DNA of 32,161 bases from Rhodospirillales bacterium (GTDB lineage Bacteria; Pseudomonadota; Alphaproteobacteria; Rhodospirillales; Shumkoniaceae), in NCBI GenBank assembly GCA_014859895.1, contig JACZKS010000117.1, positions 1-32,161 on the forward strand, given 5' to 3'. Below are positions 1-7,731 of this stretch, one piece after another. The notes beneath the pieces were generated by a model that was not told where the DNA came from, ran no database searches, and saw only the letters and a program-made list of their open reading frames with translations. Within the stretch, counting starts at the first letter, position 1, and each line of letters begins with the position of its first letter. The translations under genes were made by a program, and so were the position numbers.

Positions 1-393
1 CTGGCCGAGCGCGGCGCCGATGGCCATCAGGCTGGCGCGGGCCTCATCAAGGCTGACGTCGTCGCCGATCTGCGCCACCGGGATGCCGAAGCGGCCCAGC
101 ACCTCGGGCGCCCCGAAGCCGCCGCCCCACTGGCGCACGACGATGTCGGGGGCCAGCATCAGCACGGCCTCGGCGGTCGGGCGCACGCGGGGCAGGCCTC
201 GGGCGCGCTCCGCCATGTAGGAATATTCCGCCCCGGCGGCCGGCGACACGGCCAGGATCTGCTCGCGGTCGGCCAGCGCCAGCACGTACTGGTCGGCGCA
301 GTAATCGAGCGACACGACGCTGGGCAACGGCGCGGCAACGGCCGAAACCGCGCCGCCGATCACCATCATCAAAGCCGCCGTCCACACCCGCAT
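1..393 (-). CDS. ABC transporter periplasmic substrate-binding protein, BtuF/FecB-like (partial)
   Basis: The gene reads leftward from an ATG at 393 and is cut by the window edge after 131 codons with no stop. The protein starts with a short positive end, a hydrophobic segment and an AVAAP-type cleavage region, so it should be exported. It continues with PSVVSLDYCADQYVLALAD, then TAEAVLMLAPDIVVRQWG and RFGIPVAQIGDD. This pattern (a conserved statement on 'who is there', then 'location of the marker', then Asp-rich turns) is that of helical-backbone metal/cobalamin/siderophore receptors (COG0614). The family delivers iron chelates or corrinoids to an inner-membrane ABC importer. The substrate cannot be told from the N-terminal third. 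It is divergent from the cupin gene, with 206 bases between them. Partner permease and ATPase genes would lie to the left, outside the window. Confidence 0.8.
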   Translation of the reverse strand, partial: MRVWTAALMMVIGGAVSAVAAPLPSVVSLDYCADQYVLALADREQILAVSPAAGAEYSYMAERARGLPRVRPTAEAVLMLAPDIVVRQWGGGFGAPEVLGRFGIPVAQIGDDVSLDEARASLMAIGAALGQ

Positions 394-473
394 CGGCACG
401 CGCACTTTCCCGGTCCCCAAATCCGCCGCAGCGCCACCTTAGAACACTGTGCGGTCGGACAGAACCCTCTCTT

Positions 474-517
474 CGTCACCCCCGCTCTTCCCCGTCACCC
501 CCGCTCTTTCCCGTCAT
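474..517. repeat. Short tandem repeat, 19-base unit
   Basis: Two full copies and a partial third of a 19-base unit beginning CGTCACCCCCGCTCTT lie at 474, 493 and 512 in the gap between the divergent binding-protein and cupin genes. The unit is pyrimidine-rich on this strand. No function is evident; slippage in a leader region is the simplest explanation. Confidence 0.6.
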
Positions 518-599
518 GGCCGCGACGCGGTTTGACCGCGCCCGGGCGGGCGCCCATATGCGGAGGGAGCGTTGCGCCATCCTGGGAAGCGAGGGCACC

Positions 600-1130
600 A
601 TGCCGGTACCGGTTGAGCACTTGAAGGTGGAGACCCTGACGTTCGCCGACGACGGGCGGATTCCCAACAACCCGGCCCTGCCGGCGCTCATCTATCGCGG
701 GGCGCTCCACCCCGACGCCGTCGACGCCAGGGCCTGCGCCGCCCTGTTCGCCGCCAACGGCTGGCCCGGTGCCTGGCGCAACGGGATCTATGCGGACCAC
801 CACTTCCATTCGACGGGCCACGAGGTGCTGGGCATCGTCGCGGGTACGGCCACCGTCACCCTGGGCGGGCCGGCGGGCGCCACCGTCGAGCTCGCGGCCG
901 GAGACGTCGTGGTGCTGCCGGCCGGCACCGGGCACAAGCGCGAGCGGGCCAGCGCCGACCTTCTCGTCGTCGGCGCCTATCCCGGCGGCATCGGCCCCGA
1001 CCTCTTGTGGGGCGACCCGGCCGAGCACGATCGCGCCAAGGCCGCCATCGCCAGGGTGGCGCCGCCCGCCACCTGCCCCGTCTACGGCGCCGCCGGCCCG
1101 CTCGTCGGCCACTGGCGCAACGGCGCCTGA
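600..1130 (+). CDS. Cupin-fold protein of the YjlB type (COG4297)
   Basis: The 176-residue protein begins MPVPVEHLKVETLTF, the usual start of this family, so the ATG at 600 is preferred over upstream in-frame starts, which add sequence not typical of the family. The centre shows a single cupin barrel: YADHHFHSTGHEVLGIVAG gives the two His and the Glu of motif 1, and AAGDVVVLPAGTGHKR gives motif 2 with its metal-binding His. This supports a metal-binding cytosolic cupin. The reaction is not established for the family. The stop lies 9 bases before the FMN reductase gene, so the two are probably one operon. A redox or detoxification role is inference from that neighbour only. Confidence 0.85.
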   Translation: MPVPVEHLKVETLTFADDGRIPNNPALPALIYRGALHPDAVDARACAALFAANGWPGAWRNGIYADHHFHSTGHEVLGIVAGTATVTLGGPAGATVELAAGDVVVLPAGTGHKRERASADLLVVGAYPGGIGPDLLWGDPAEHDRAKAAIARVAPPATCPVYGAAGPLVGHWRNGA

Positions 1131-1139
1131 GAGGAACCC

Positions 1140-1694
1140 ATGACCCGCATCCTTGGAATTTCGGGCAGCCTGCGCGTGGCCTCCTACAATGCCGGGCTGC
1201 TGCGCGCCGCCGTCGAGGCGGCGCCGCCCGGCGTCACCCTCGACGCCCGCTCGATCAGGGGCGTGCCGCTTTATGACGCCGACGTCGAGGCCGCCGAGGG
1301 CGTGCCCGCGGCGGTGGCCCTCCTCAAGGACGCCCTGAAAGCGGCCGACGGGCTTTTGCTGGTGACGCCGGAATACAACAACGGCGTCCCCGGTGTCTTC
1401 AAGAACGCCATCGACTGGATGAGCCGCCCGCCCGGCGAAGGCGAGCTTTTCAAGGGCAAGCCGGTGGCGCTGATGGGCGCGTCTCCGGGCAACTTCGGCA
1501 CGACGCTTTCCCAGACCCACTGGCTGCCGGTGCTGCGCACCCTGGGCACGCGGCCGTGGTTCGAGGGCCGCCTGCTGGTGGCCCGGGCCGGCACGCTGTT
1601 CGACAAGGACGGCAACCTGACCGACGAGGCCACGCGGAAGCGCGTGGCCGGGTTCGTCGAGGGGTTCGCGAGGTTCATCGGCGGAGGCGGGTGA
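1140..1694 (+). CDS. NADPH-dependent FMN reductase family protein (ChrR/YieF-like)
   Basis: A flavodoxin-fold protein of 184 residues, the normal length for the family. RILGISGSLRVASYN at the N-terminus is the FMN phosphate-binding loop, and VTPEYNNGVPGVFKNAIDW is the signature flavin-binding segment. PVALMGASPGNFGTT follows as the third conserved strand. Members are soluble homo-oligomers that transfer two electrons from NAD(P)H to quinones, chromate or other acceptors. The start follows a GAGAGGAACCC ribosome site closely. It is coupled to the cupin gene (9-base gap). The true acceptor cannot be read from sequence; quinone protection is the common role. Confidence 0.9.
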   Translation: MTRILGISGSLRVASYNAGLLRAAVEAAPPGVTLDARSIRGVPLYDADVEAAEGVPAAVALLKDALKAADGLLLVTPEYNNGVPGVFKNAIDWMSRPPGEGELFKGKPVALMGASPGNFGTTLSQTHWLPVLRTLGTRPWFEGRLLVARAGTLFDKDGNLTDEATRKRVAGFVEGFARFIGGGG

Positions 1695-1795
1695 GCCGGC
1701 GGACGCCGTCACGTCGGTCGTTTGAGAACGCGGGTTGGAATCCTCGGGCGGCGGCCCCACCTGCTCTCCGTGGGGCAAGTGGAGGAGCGGAGAGA

Positions 1796-2977
1796 TTGCT
1801 TTCCAATCGGATTGCCGGCGCGAACCAGGCGTTCGAGCGGGTCAGGAATTTCTATTTTTCATCCCGCTATGGTGAAAAGCGGGAAGATCCCGGCATCTGC
1901 GACTTCACGTTCGGCAATCCCCACGAGATGCCCCTGGACGGTCTGGTCACGGCCATTCGCACCCGGGCGAAGCCCCGGGACAAGAATTGGTTTGCCTACA
2001 AGACAAGCGAACGAGACCCGCAATCGTTCGTCGCCGGCCGGCTGAGCCGCGAGCTGGGGATGGCCTTCGAGCCTGAAGACATCGCGCTCACGACCGGGGC
2101 GTTTGCCGCCATCATGGTGGCCCTGCGCCTCGTGCTTGACGCGGGCGACGAGGCGGTGATTTCGGAGCCCGCGTGGTTTTGCTACGAGCCCATGCTGATC
2201 GCCGCCGATGTCGTTCCGAAAAAGGTCCATCTGATCCCGCCGAAGTTCGATCTCGATCTCGACGCCATAGACGCCGCGATCGGCCCGAAGACGCGCCTCG
2301 TGATCTTGAATACACCGCACAATCCGACGGGCCGGATTTATGATCGCCCGTCGCTCGAGGCGCTGGCCGATCTGCTCAGGGCCGCCTCGGGCAAATTCGG
2401 CAGGCCCATTTTCCTGCTGTCCGACGAGCCCTACCGCCGAATCCGCTTTGACGGGCGTGGCTTTACCAGTCCGGCGACGGTCTATCCGTGGACGCTGATT
2501 TCCTACAGCTACGGCAAGGTGCTTTTGGCGCCCGGCCAGCGCCTGGGATATCTCGCGGTTTCACCGCTCATGCCCGAGGCCGACCGCCTGGCTCTTCGCG
2601 ATACGCTGTTTTCGGCCCAAATGGCGCTTGGATGGTGTTTCCCGAACGCGGTGATGCAATACGCGATTCCGGACATCGAGGAGCTTTCGATCGACCAAGG
2701 GTCCCTTGCAGCGCGCCGCGATGCTCTTGGAACGGCCCTTGCCGATGCCGGCTGCGAGGTCCTGCAACCCGAGGGCACCTTCTACCTGTGGAGCCGGTGG
2801 CCGGAAGGCGACCCGAACGTCTATTGGGACGCTCTCGCGGACCGCGATGTCTTCGTCATGCCCGGCGCCATCCTCAATGCGCCCGGCTATTTCCGCATTT
2901 CCCTGACGGCATCGGACGCCATGGTCGAGCGGGCGCTCCCGGTCTTTCGAACGGTCTGCTCGGCAAGGCCTGTCTGA
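1796..2977 (+). CDS. Class I/II pyridoxal-phosphate aminotransferase
   Basis: A 393-residue fold-type I PLP enzyme. A TTG at 1796 is chosen because GGAGGAGCGGAGAGA lies directly upstream and the remaining length matches the family; the reading frame is open further upstream but overlaps the FMN reductase. Visible landmarks are NTPHNPTG (about 172-179), the cofactor-pairing Asp and Tyr in LLSDEPYR (about 208-214), the Schiff-base Lys in SYSYGK (K241) followed by GQRLGY, and the substrate carboxylate Arg in FRISLTAS near the end. Such enzymes move an amino group between an amino acid and 2-oxoglutarate or another 2-oxoacid; specificity is not readable. It starts 101 bases after the FMN reductase and converges, with 18 bases between stops, on the cysteine synthase fusion. 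Confidence 0.9.
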   Translation: MLSNRIAGANQAFERVRNFYFSSRYGEKREDPGICDFTFGNPHEMPLDGLVTAIRTRAKPRDKNWFAYKTSERDPQSFVAGRLSRELGMAFEPEDIALTTGAFAAIMVALRLVLDAGDEAVISEPAWFCYEPMLIAADVVPKKVHLIPPKFDLDLDAIDAAIGPKTRLVILNTPHNPTGRIYDRPSLEALADLLRAASGKFGRPIFLLSDEPYRRIRFDGRGFTSPATVYPWTLISYSYGKVLLAPGQRLGYLAVSPLMPEADRLALRDTLFSAQMALGWCFPNAVMQYAIPDIEELSIDQGSLAARRDALGTALADAGCEVLQPEGTFYLWSRWPEGDPNVYWDALADRDVFVMPGAILNAPGYFRISLTASDAMVERALPVFRTVCSARPV

Positions 2978-2995
2978 ACGTCGCCGGGTCTGCGT

Positions 2996-4486
2996 CTATC
3001 GAGGGTGCAACCAGGTCGGAAGCAGCGAATAGGCGTCCAGTTCCTTGGCCTCGGAAACCGGCACGCCGTGTTGCTGCATCAGCGCCCGCAGACGCCCCCC
3101 GTTGAAGGCGTCGAAGGTCTCCTGGCAGCCGCCGATGTATTCTCCGCCGACGAACACCTGGGGAATCGTCGGCGAGCCGATCAGGGACCGCAACGCCACC
3201 CGGATCTGCCCTCCCCAGTTGTCCCGCTGATAGGCGACGGAATCGAGATCGACGGAGCGATAGGGAACGCCGAGGTTGGCGAACAGCTTGCGAACGGAAC
3301 CGCAGAACTCGCACCACTCCAGCGAAAACATGACCACCGGCTGCTCGCGGTTTGCAATCGTCTCCTCGACGAACTTCCGCGCTTCCGGCGTGACGGACGG
3401 CTGCCCATCCGGTTCCTGCCGCGGCGGTTTGGGCGCCGACGCATCGAAGCGGTATTTCGGTGTCGAGCGCGAAATTTCGATTTCCTCATCCGTCATGTGG
3501 ACGGCGATGTCCTCGAACAGCTGGGTGCTGAGATAGCGCTCGCCGGTGTCGGGGAGCATGGCAAGGACCGTCGAGCCCGGAGGAGCCGTTTCGCAGACCT
3601 TGAGCGCGCCCGCCAACGTCGCGCCGGCGGAGATTCCGACGAAGATGCCCTCCCTGCGGGCGAGATCGCGCGAGCACTTGAGGGCGTCGTTGCCGTTGAT
3701 CGGCAGGATCTGGTCGATCAACTTCGCGACGACCGCGTCCTCGGTGAGTTTGGGGATGAAGTCGGGGGTCCAGCCCTGCATCAGGTGCGGCCGGAAATAG
3801 GGATGGCTTTCGGCCGGCGAGCCGTCCGCCCCGCGGCTTTGCGCAACGCCGCTGCCGAGGATCTGCGCATTGTCGGGCTCGCAGACGACGATCTTCGTCT
3901 CCGGCCGTTCCTTTCTCAAGACCCTGCCGACCCCCTTCAGCGTGCCGCCGGTCCCGAAGCCGGTGACCCAGTAGTCGAGGCGTTCGCCGGCGAAATCATC
4001 GAGAATCTCGCGCGCGGTCGTGCGCGAATGGTAATCGGGGTTGGCCTCGTTCTCGAACTGGCGGCACAGGAACCAGTGATGCTTCTCGGCCAGTTCGACG
4101 GCCTTGGCGAGCATGCCGGTGCCCTTTTCGGAAGCCGGCGTCAGCACCACCTTCGCGCCCAGGAAGCGCATCAGCTTGCGGCGCTCGACGCTGAAGCTTT
4201 CGGCCATCGTGACGACCAGGGGATAGTCTTTCTGGGCGCACACCATGGCGAGGCCGATTCCGGTGTTGCCGCTGGTGGCTTCGATGACGGTCTGCCCCGG
4301 CTTGAGGCTGCCGTCGCGTTCGGCCGCCTCGATGACCCCCAGCGCCAGCCGGTCCTTGACCGAGCCCATCGGATTGAAGGCTTCGATTTTGGCAAAGAGG
4401 TGAACCCCCGGCGGGGCGAACTTGGAAAGCTTCACAACGGGCGTCCGCCCGACCGTGTCGAGAATCGTGGCGTGCTTGCCGGCCAT
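2996..4486 (-). CDS. O-acetylserine sulfhydrylase (cysteine synthase) fused to a C-terminal glutaredoxin
   Basis: Residues 1-330 are a fold-type II PLP enzyme of the cysteine synthase group: TPVVKL, the PLP Lys in GSVKDR (K44), the substrate loop TSGNTG (71-76), the phosphate-binding GTGGTLKG and the C-terminal GISAGA. A Pro/Arg-rich linker of about 40 residues follows. Residues 380-496 are a glutaredoxin with a dithiol CEFC site (392-395) and the TIPQVFVGGEYIGG glutathione-binding segment. The enzyme half should make cysteine from O-acetylserine and sulfide; the glutaredoxin half could keep it or its thiol product reduced. The ATG at 4486 follows CAGGGAGAAAGG. At 496 residues it is far longer than stand-alone OASS (about 310-330). 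Whether the first domain prefers O-acetylserine or is a cystathionine beta-synthase-like variant is open. Confidence 0.92.
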   Translation of the reverse strand: MAGKHATILDTVGRTPVVKLSKFAPPGVHLFAKIEAFNPMGSVKDRLALGVIEAAERDGSLKPGQTVIEATSGNTGIGLAMVCAQKDYPLVVTMAESFSVERRKLMRFLGAKVVLTPASEKGTGMLAKAVELAEKHHWFLCRQFENEANPDYHSRTTAREILDDFAGERLDYWVTGFGTGGTLKGVGRVLRKERPETKIVVCEPDNAQILGSGVAQSRGADGSPAESHPYFRPHLMQGWTPDFIPKLTEDAVVAKLIDQILPINGNDALKCSRDLARREGIFVGISAGATLAGALKVCETAPPGSTVLAMLPDTGERYLSTQLFEDIAVHMTDEEIEISRSTPKYRFDASAPKPPRQEPDGQPSVTPEARKFVEETIANREQPVVMFSLEWCEFCGSVRKLFANLGVPYRSVDLDSVAYQRDNWGGQIRVALRSLIGSPTIPQVFVGGEYIGGCQETFDAFNGGRLRALMQQHGVPVSEAKELDAYSLLPTWLHPR

Positions 4487-4917
4487 GTCCTTTCTCCCTG
4501 TGGCTGAGGAATTCCGGCCCGCAATGTGAAACGCACATCACGGGCCTGTTCGGACAGATGGCCCCGAAGGGGCGAAGCATCAATGCGTGAAGCCCGCTTG
4601 ACCGGCCGCGGCCCGGACGGCGAGGTTTGTTTCTGAGCCACAGGCGGCCTTAGCTGCGTCCGAGGTGGACGGTAGCTTTGCGCCCATCCCAGACGACCTG
4701 CGGCTTTGCGCTGGTTTACGATAGCGGACATCGATCTGATTAGGTGCGCCGACCGTTGCGTGCCAATTTCGGACGTCGATGGCTCAAGGGACAATCAACC
4801 AGCTTGGCGAGTATAATCAATTAAAGCCCGGGGGCCATGCCAAGAAATACAAATACGGTGGCTGCCCTCGGAATGGGTTAAATGGCAACCCTTTCGGACA
4901 ATGTTGAGGGTGTGGTA
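4487..4917. other. Divergent intergenic region at the left edge of the accessory island
   Basis: About 430 bases without a convincing gene separate the cysteine synthase fusion from the PIN-like gene. Near 4525 an imperfect palindrome, TGTGAAACGCACA, could be an operator for the cysteine synthase gene but is too short to assign. From about 4700 onward base composition falls and AT-rich pieces appear (TATAATCAATTAAAG near 4812), fitting a promoter for the rightward PIN-like gene. The change in composition marks the left island border somewhere between 4600 and 4800. No integrase, tRNA or target duplication was seen. Confidence 0.4.
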
Positions 4918-6123
4918 ATGGGGCCAACGCTAATCTTTGACAAGTCGGCCATTCATTCGTTTGCCGAGCGTGAGGCGAAATGGCTTACGAACCTCTACAA
5001 CATCAACCGCACGCCAACCCTGTTTATGGAGATCATGGCTGATCTGAAGAAGAAGGCATCCGACACCCGGCTTTCTGAGGATCAGGTCAAGCGTTTGGCG
5101 AAGAAGTTCAGCCCGATCAACACCTATCAGAATATCCACCACAGTGAAATTTGGTATCACAATCTTCTGGGTGAGCATGTACCCATGGACGGGCGTGTGA
5201 TGCTTGGCGGAGGGAAACAGGTCACCTCAGGTGACGGGACAAAAGGCATACTTATTGAAGAGTCCCCCGAAGATAAAGCCATGCGGCGGTGGCAAGAGGG
5301 GCGTTTCAACGACTTTGAGGAGGGGCTTGCCGACAGGTGGCGAGAGTCGATCAAGGGAATCGACCTTACGAAGTTGAACCAAACTTACAGCAAGTCCAAT
5401 CCAAAGGAGCAGAAACCGTTCGCCGATCTCGACCGGTTGGCGATTGCAGTGAACCGAGTGTGCGATGGCGAAGGCGGGCAATACCGGTTACTCACGAATG
5501 TGATAGAGGGCTTGGTGCCGGGTGACGATAAGTTTGCCCAAAGGGTGGTTATCCGCTGGAAACTTCTTGGAAGACCGCCTATTCGTCGGTACGCACCCTA
5601 TGCCGTCTACTGCTACGCCGTGAACATGTTCTTTGCGGTGGGGCTTGCGATGGACATGCTCAGTACCAGGGCATCCAATGTTATCGACTTACAGTACCTA
5701 TACTACCTTCCATTCTGCCACGTTTTCACATCCGGTGATAAGTTCCACAAAAAGGTTGCGCCGCTTTTCATGCAGCCGAACCAAGTGTTTGTCGATGCGG
5801 CGAAGCTCAAGGCCGACCTCAAGATGATCGCAGACAAGTGGGACCAAACGGACAAAAAGTCGGGGACGGCCTTCTTCATCAAATTCCCTTGGCGTGACGA
5901 GGGCATGGTCTCTGAGGTGATTTGGGATAAGTGTGTCCCAAATTGGCGGGACTACGCGGACAGGCCCGAACCCGAGCCACGCACACCTGAGGAAAGAGCC
6001 AGATTGATGGCGGAGTTACGGCCAATGATGGAGGCTATGGAGAAGGCTGGGCGAAAGCGTGGCGACGGCCCAATCAACGAATGGGATGCGATGTTGAATC
6101 CAGATCCTAAGGATCATCGCTGA
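4918..6123 (+). CDS. Uncharacterised protein with PIN-like acidic motifs
   Basis: I do not recognise a named family. The preferred start is the ATG at 4918, preceded by GAGGG at good distance, giving 401 residues; an in-frame ATG at 4882 would add 12. The N-terminus MGPTLIFDKSAIHSF puts an Asp (D8) at the end of a hydrophobic strand, TPTLFMEIMADL supplies a second acid (E38), and a C-terminal stretch NVIDLQYLYYLPFC...FTSGDKF supplies D257 and D274. This order, with a hydrophobic strand before TSGDKF, resembles a PIN ribonuclease core with a large insert between its halves. The tail is charged and Pro/Glu-rich. Codon use is more AT-rich than in the flanks. The next gene, same strand, starts 168 bases later. 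PIN assignment is inference from motifs. Confidence 0.6.
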   Translation: MGPTLIFDKSAIHSFAEREAKWLTNLYNINRTPTLFMEIMADLKKKASDTRLSEDQVKRLAKKFSPINTYQNIHHSEIWYHNLLGEHVPMDGRVMLGGGKQVTSGDGTKGILIEESPEDKAMRRWQEGRFNDFEEGLADRWRESIKGIDLTKLNQTYSKSNPKEQKPFADLDRLAIAVNRVCDGEGGQYRLLTNVIEGLVPGDDKFAQRVVIRWKLLGRPPIRRYAPYAVYCYAVNMFFAVGLAMDMLSTRASNVIDLQYLYYLPFCHVFTSGDKFHKKVAPLFMQPNQVFVDAAKLKADLKMIADKWDQTDKKSGTAFFIKFPWRDEGMVSEVIWDKCVPNWRDYADRPEPEPRTPEERARLMAELRPMMEAMEKAGRKRGDGPINEWDAMLNPDPKDHR

Positions 6124-6291
6124 TTGATCAGCTTCACTATGTCGGCTCCGGGTCAACGATGGGCGCCCCCTCGCCCCCGAGATTCCTTCTGCTCTGCGGG
6201 GTCACAGCGGACCTTATCACACCTAACGTCAGGTGTTACCTTGTGAGCGGTCGAGGATCGACCAAGCTGTAAACGGGGAGAGGTAGAATCT

Positions 6292-7422
6292 TTGGGGGAG
6301 CACTTGGAAGATCAAAGGGCCGAGCAATGGCACGACGTTGTTAGATGTGCCCATCTTGAGGGCGGCCTCAGGGCGATTAACGAGCCCGGCGCGTCGGTAA
6401 GATTCCTTCCTAACCTACAAGGTAAATCACCGATCCTAACGCTTGAGAAGTACAGCTATCTCCATCGTGATCTCCGTGACACAGGCTTGCAACTTCTCGG
6501 CGTTTCTTTCTTTCAGAATGAGCTTGAGCTAGCGGGGCTTTATCCTCCGAATTGGCGACCGCACCACTTGCCACGGGGGTACGTTGCCAACGATGTATCT
6601 ATGCTCTGGGCCAATTTGGCTACCGCCGGGCACGAGATCGACGACTTCGGGATCGTCGACATCTGCCGCCGGATAGCCTTCCAGATCGATGCATGCGCGT
6701 GGCGCCTCCACGACCTATCCGACAGCTATCATAAGGAACTGTGTGCAAGGCTGAGCGGCCCCCGATTCAAATCCGGTCAGCGCTTTGAGAGCATAAACAG
6801 CTTTCACATCAGTCTCGCGGCGCACACGTACTTTTCCGAGGTCGGGACTCTTAGGGACTACCTGGCAGAGTTCCTTGCAAAGCATGTGTTCAGTGCGGCC
6901 GCACTCCAAGGGCGCATCGTACGATTGATGTCGGGTCTAAGAAAATACGTGCTCCCAAACATTGATCCCGATCATGCCTTGAAGCAGGAAGTCGAAAAAA
7001 TCTGCGCGGACGACGGATGGTTAAATATTGTCTCAGCGTACCGCGATCTCGCTATCCACTATGCTCCACTGGAGTTCGCCGATGGGCATGCATCTTTCGA
7101 AACCAGCATTTTTCGCTCCAAGGCCGGCGATGAGTTTCCGGGAATTCGTTTCCATTTACCCAAGGATCCCGTCGGTCTGAAAACCGAGCGTTCTCGGGAA
7201 CCACCGATCAAAAGTGCGAGCGAGTGGCTGAAGGCGACTCAGCTTGCTAGGGCAGACGGGAGCCGTGGCCCAGATGCACTGCTAATCGCATACCACAGTC
7301 TCCGGTGGCTCTGCGAATTCGCAGAGCGTGTGGCGTCATATGCTCCAGTCAAGCCGAAGATGGTTCATTTCACAGTGGGCGATAATGATGAACTCGGGGA
7401 ACCGAGGTTCGTGGACCCCTAG
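6292..7422 (+). CDS. Uncharacterised protein with a HEPN-type R-x4-H motif
   Basis: A 376-residue, largely helical, soluble protein I cannot place in a named family. The chosen TTG start at 6292 has GGGGAGAGG about nine bases upstream; a second TTG at 6304 is possible. Residues 248-257 read SAYRDLAIHY, which fits the HEPN RNase signature (Arg, polar residue, three residues, His; R251 and H256) within a predicted helix. An internal helical part (about 100-150) with regular hydrophobic spacing would suit a helical bundle. HEPN proteins are often RNases in toxin-antitoxin, abortive infection and CRISPR systems. It follows the PIN-like gene on the same strand and shares its lower GC. A six-residue motif can arise by chance, so the call needs a profile search. 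Confidence 0.55.
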   Translation: MGEHLEDQRAEQWHDVVRCAHLEGGLRAINEPGASVRFLPNLQGKSPILTLEKYSYLHRDLRDTGLQLLGVSFFQNELELAGLYPPNWRPHHLPRGYVANDVSMLWANLATAGHEIDDFGIVDICRRIAFQIDACAWRLHDLSDSYHKELCARLSGPRFKSGQRFESINSFHISLAAHTYFSEVGTLRDYLAEFLAKHVFSAAALQGRIVRLMSGLRKYVLPNIDPDHALKQEVEKICADDGWLNIVSAYRDLAIHYAPLEFADGHASFETSIFRSKAGDEFPGIRFHLPKDPVGLKTERSREPPIKSASEWLKATQLARADGSRGPDALLIAYHSLRWLCEFAERVASYAPVKPKMVHFTVGDNDELGEPRFVDP

Positions 7423-7731
7423 CTTTACATGTCTGCTTGGTTCTCGGCATTCGAGAACGATAGCTGCATCCTTCGGCTACGAGGATCAACTCTCAACTGT
7501 AAATCAGGGGCAATTCCGGAGCAGCTATTGTTTCGCCAAAATCCGAAATGGGTCAAATCCTGCCGAAGCTGCGCCCGTCCGTAGTGTCTGCTTACCCCAA
7601 CTCCGCGTCGGACAGGAGACTTTCCGGAATCGGCCCATCACGGCTGTTTCGCGCCCATGGCGACCGTTCAGCCCAACTACTGTCCTTCTTGAAAGCGGAC
7701 GCTCGATAGGAGCGTATACGCGGCCGTGCCG
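7423..7731. other. Gap between convergent island genes
   Basis: A 309-base gap lies between the stops of the HEPN-like gene and the ATPase gene. Open frames here have no family resemblance and odd composition. Near 7437 GGTTCTCGGCATTCGAGAACG forms a short hairpin (TTCTCG/CGAGAA), plausible as a transcription end for the rightward genes though it has no T-run. Nothing else is recognisable. Confidence 0.35.

Noticed and set aside
1556-1795. An 80-codon N-terminal extension of the aminotransferase
   Set aside because: It overlaps the FMN reductase gene, is unlike the family, and a TTG with a strong ribosome site at 1796 gives the normal length.
3005-4507. A 500-codon plus-strand frame opposite the cysteine synthase fusion
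   Set aside because: Antisense shadow; composition and lack of domains contrast with the clear minus-strand enzyme.
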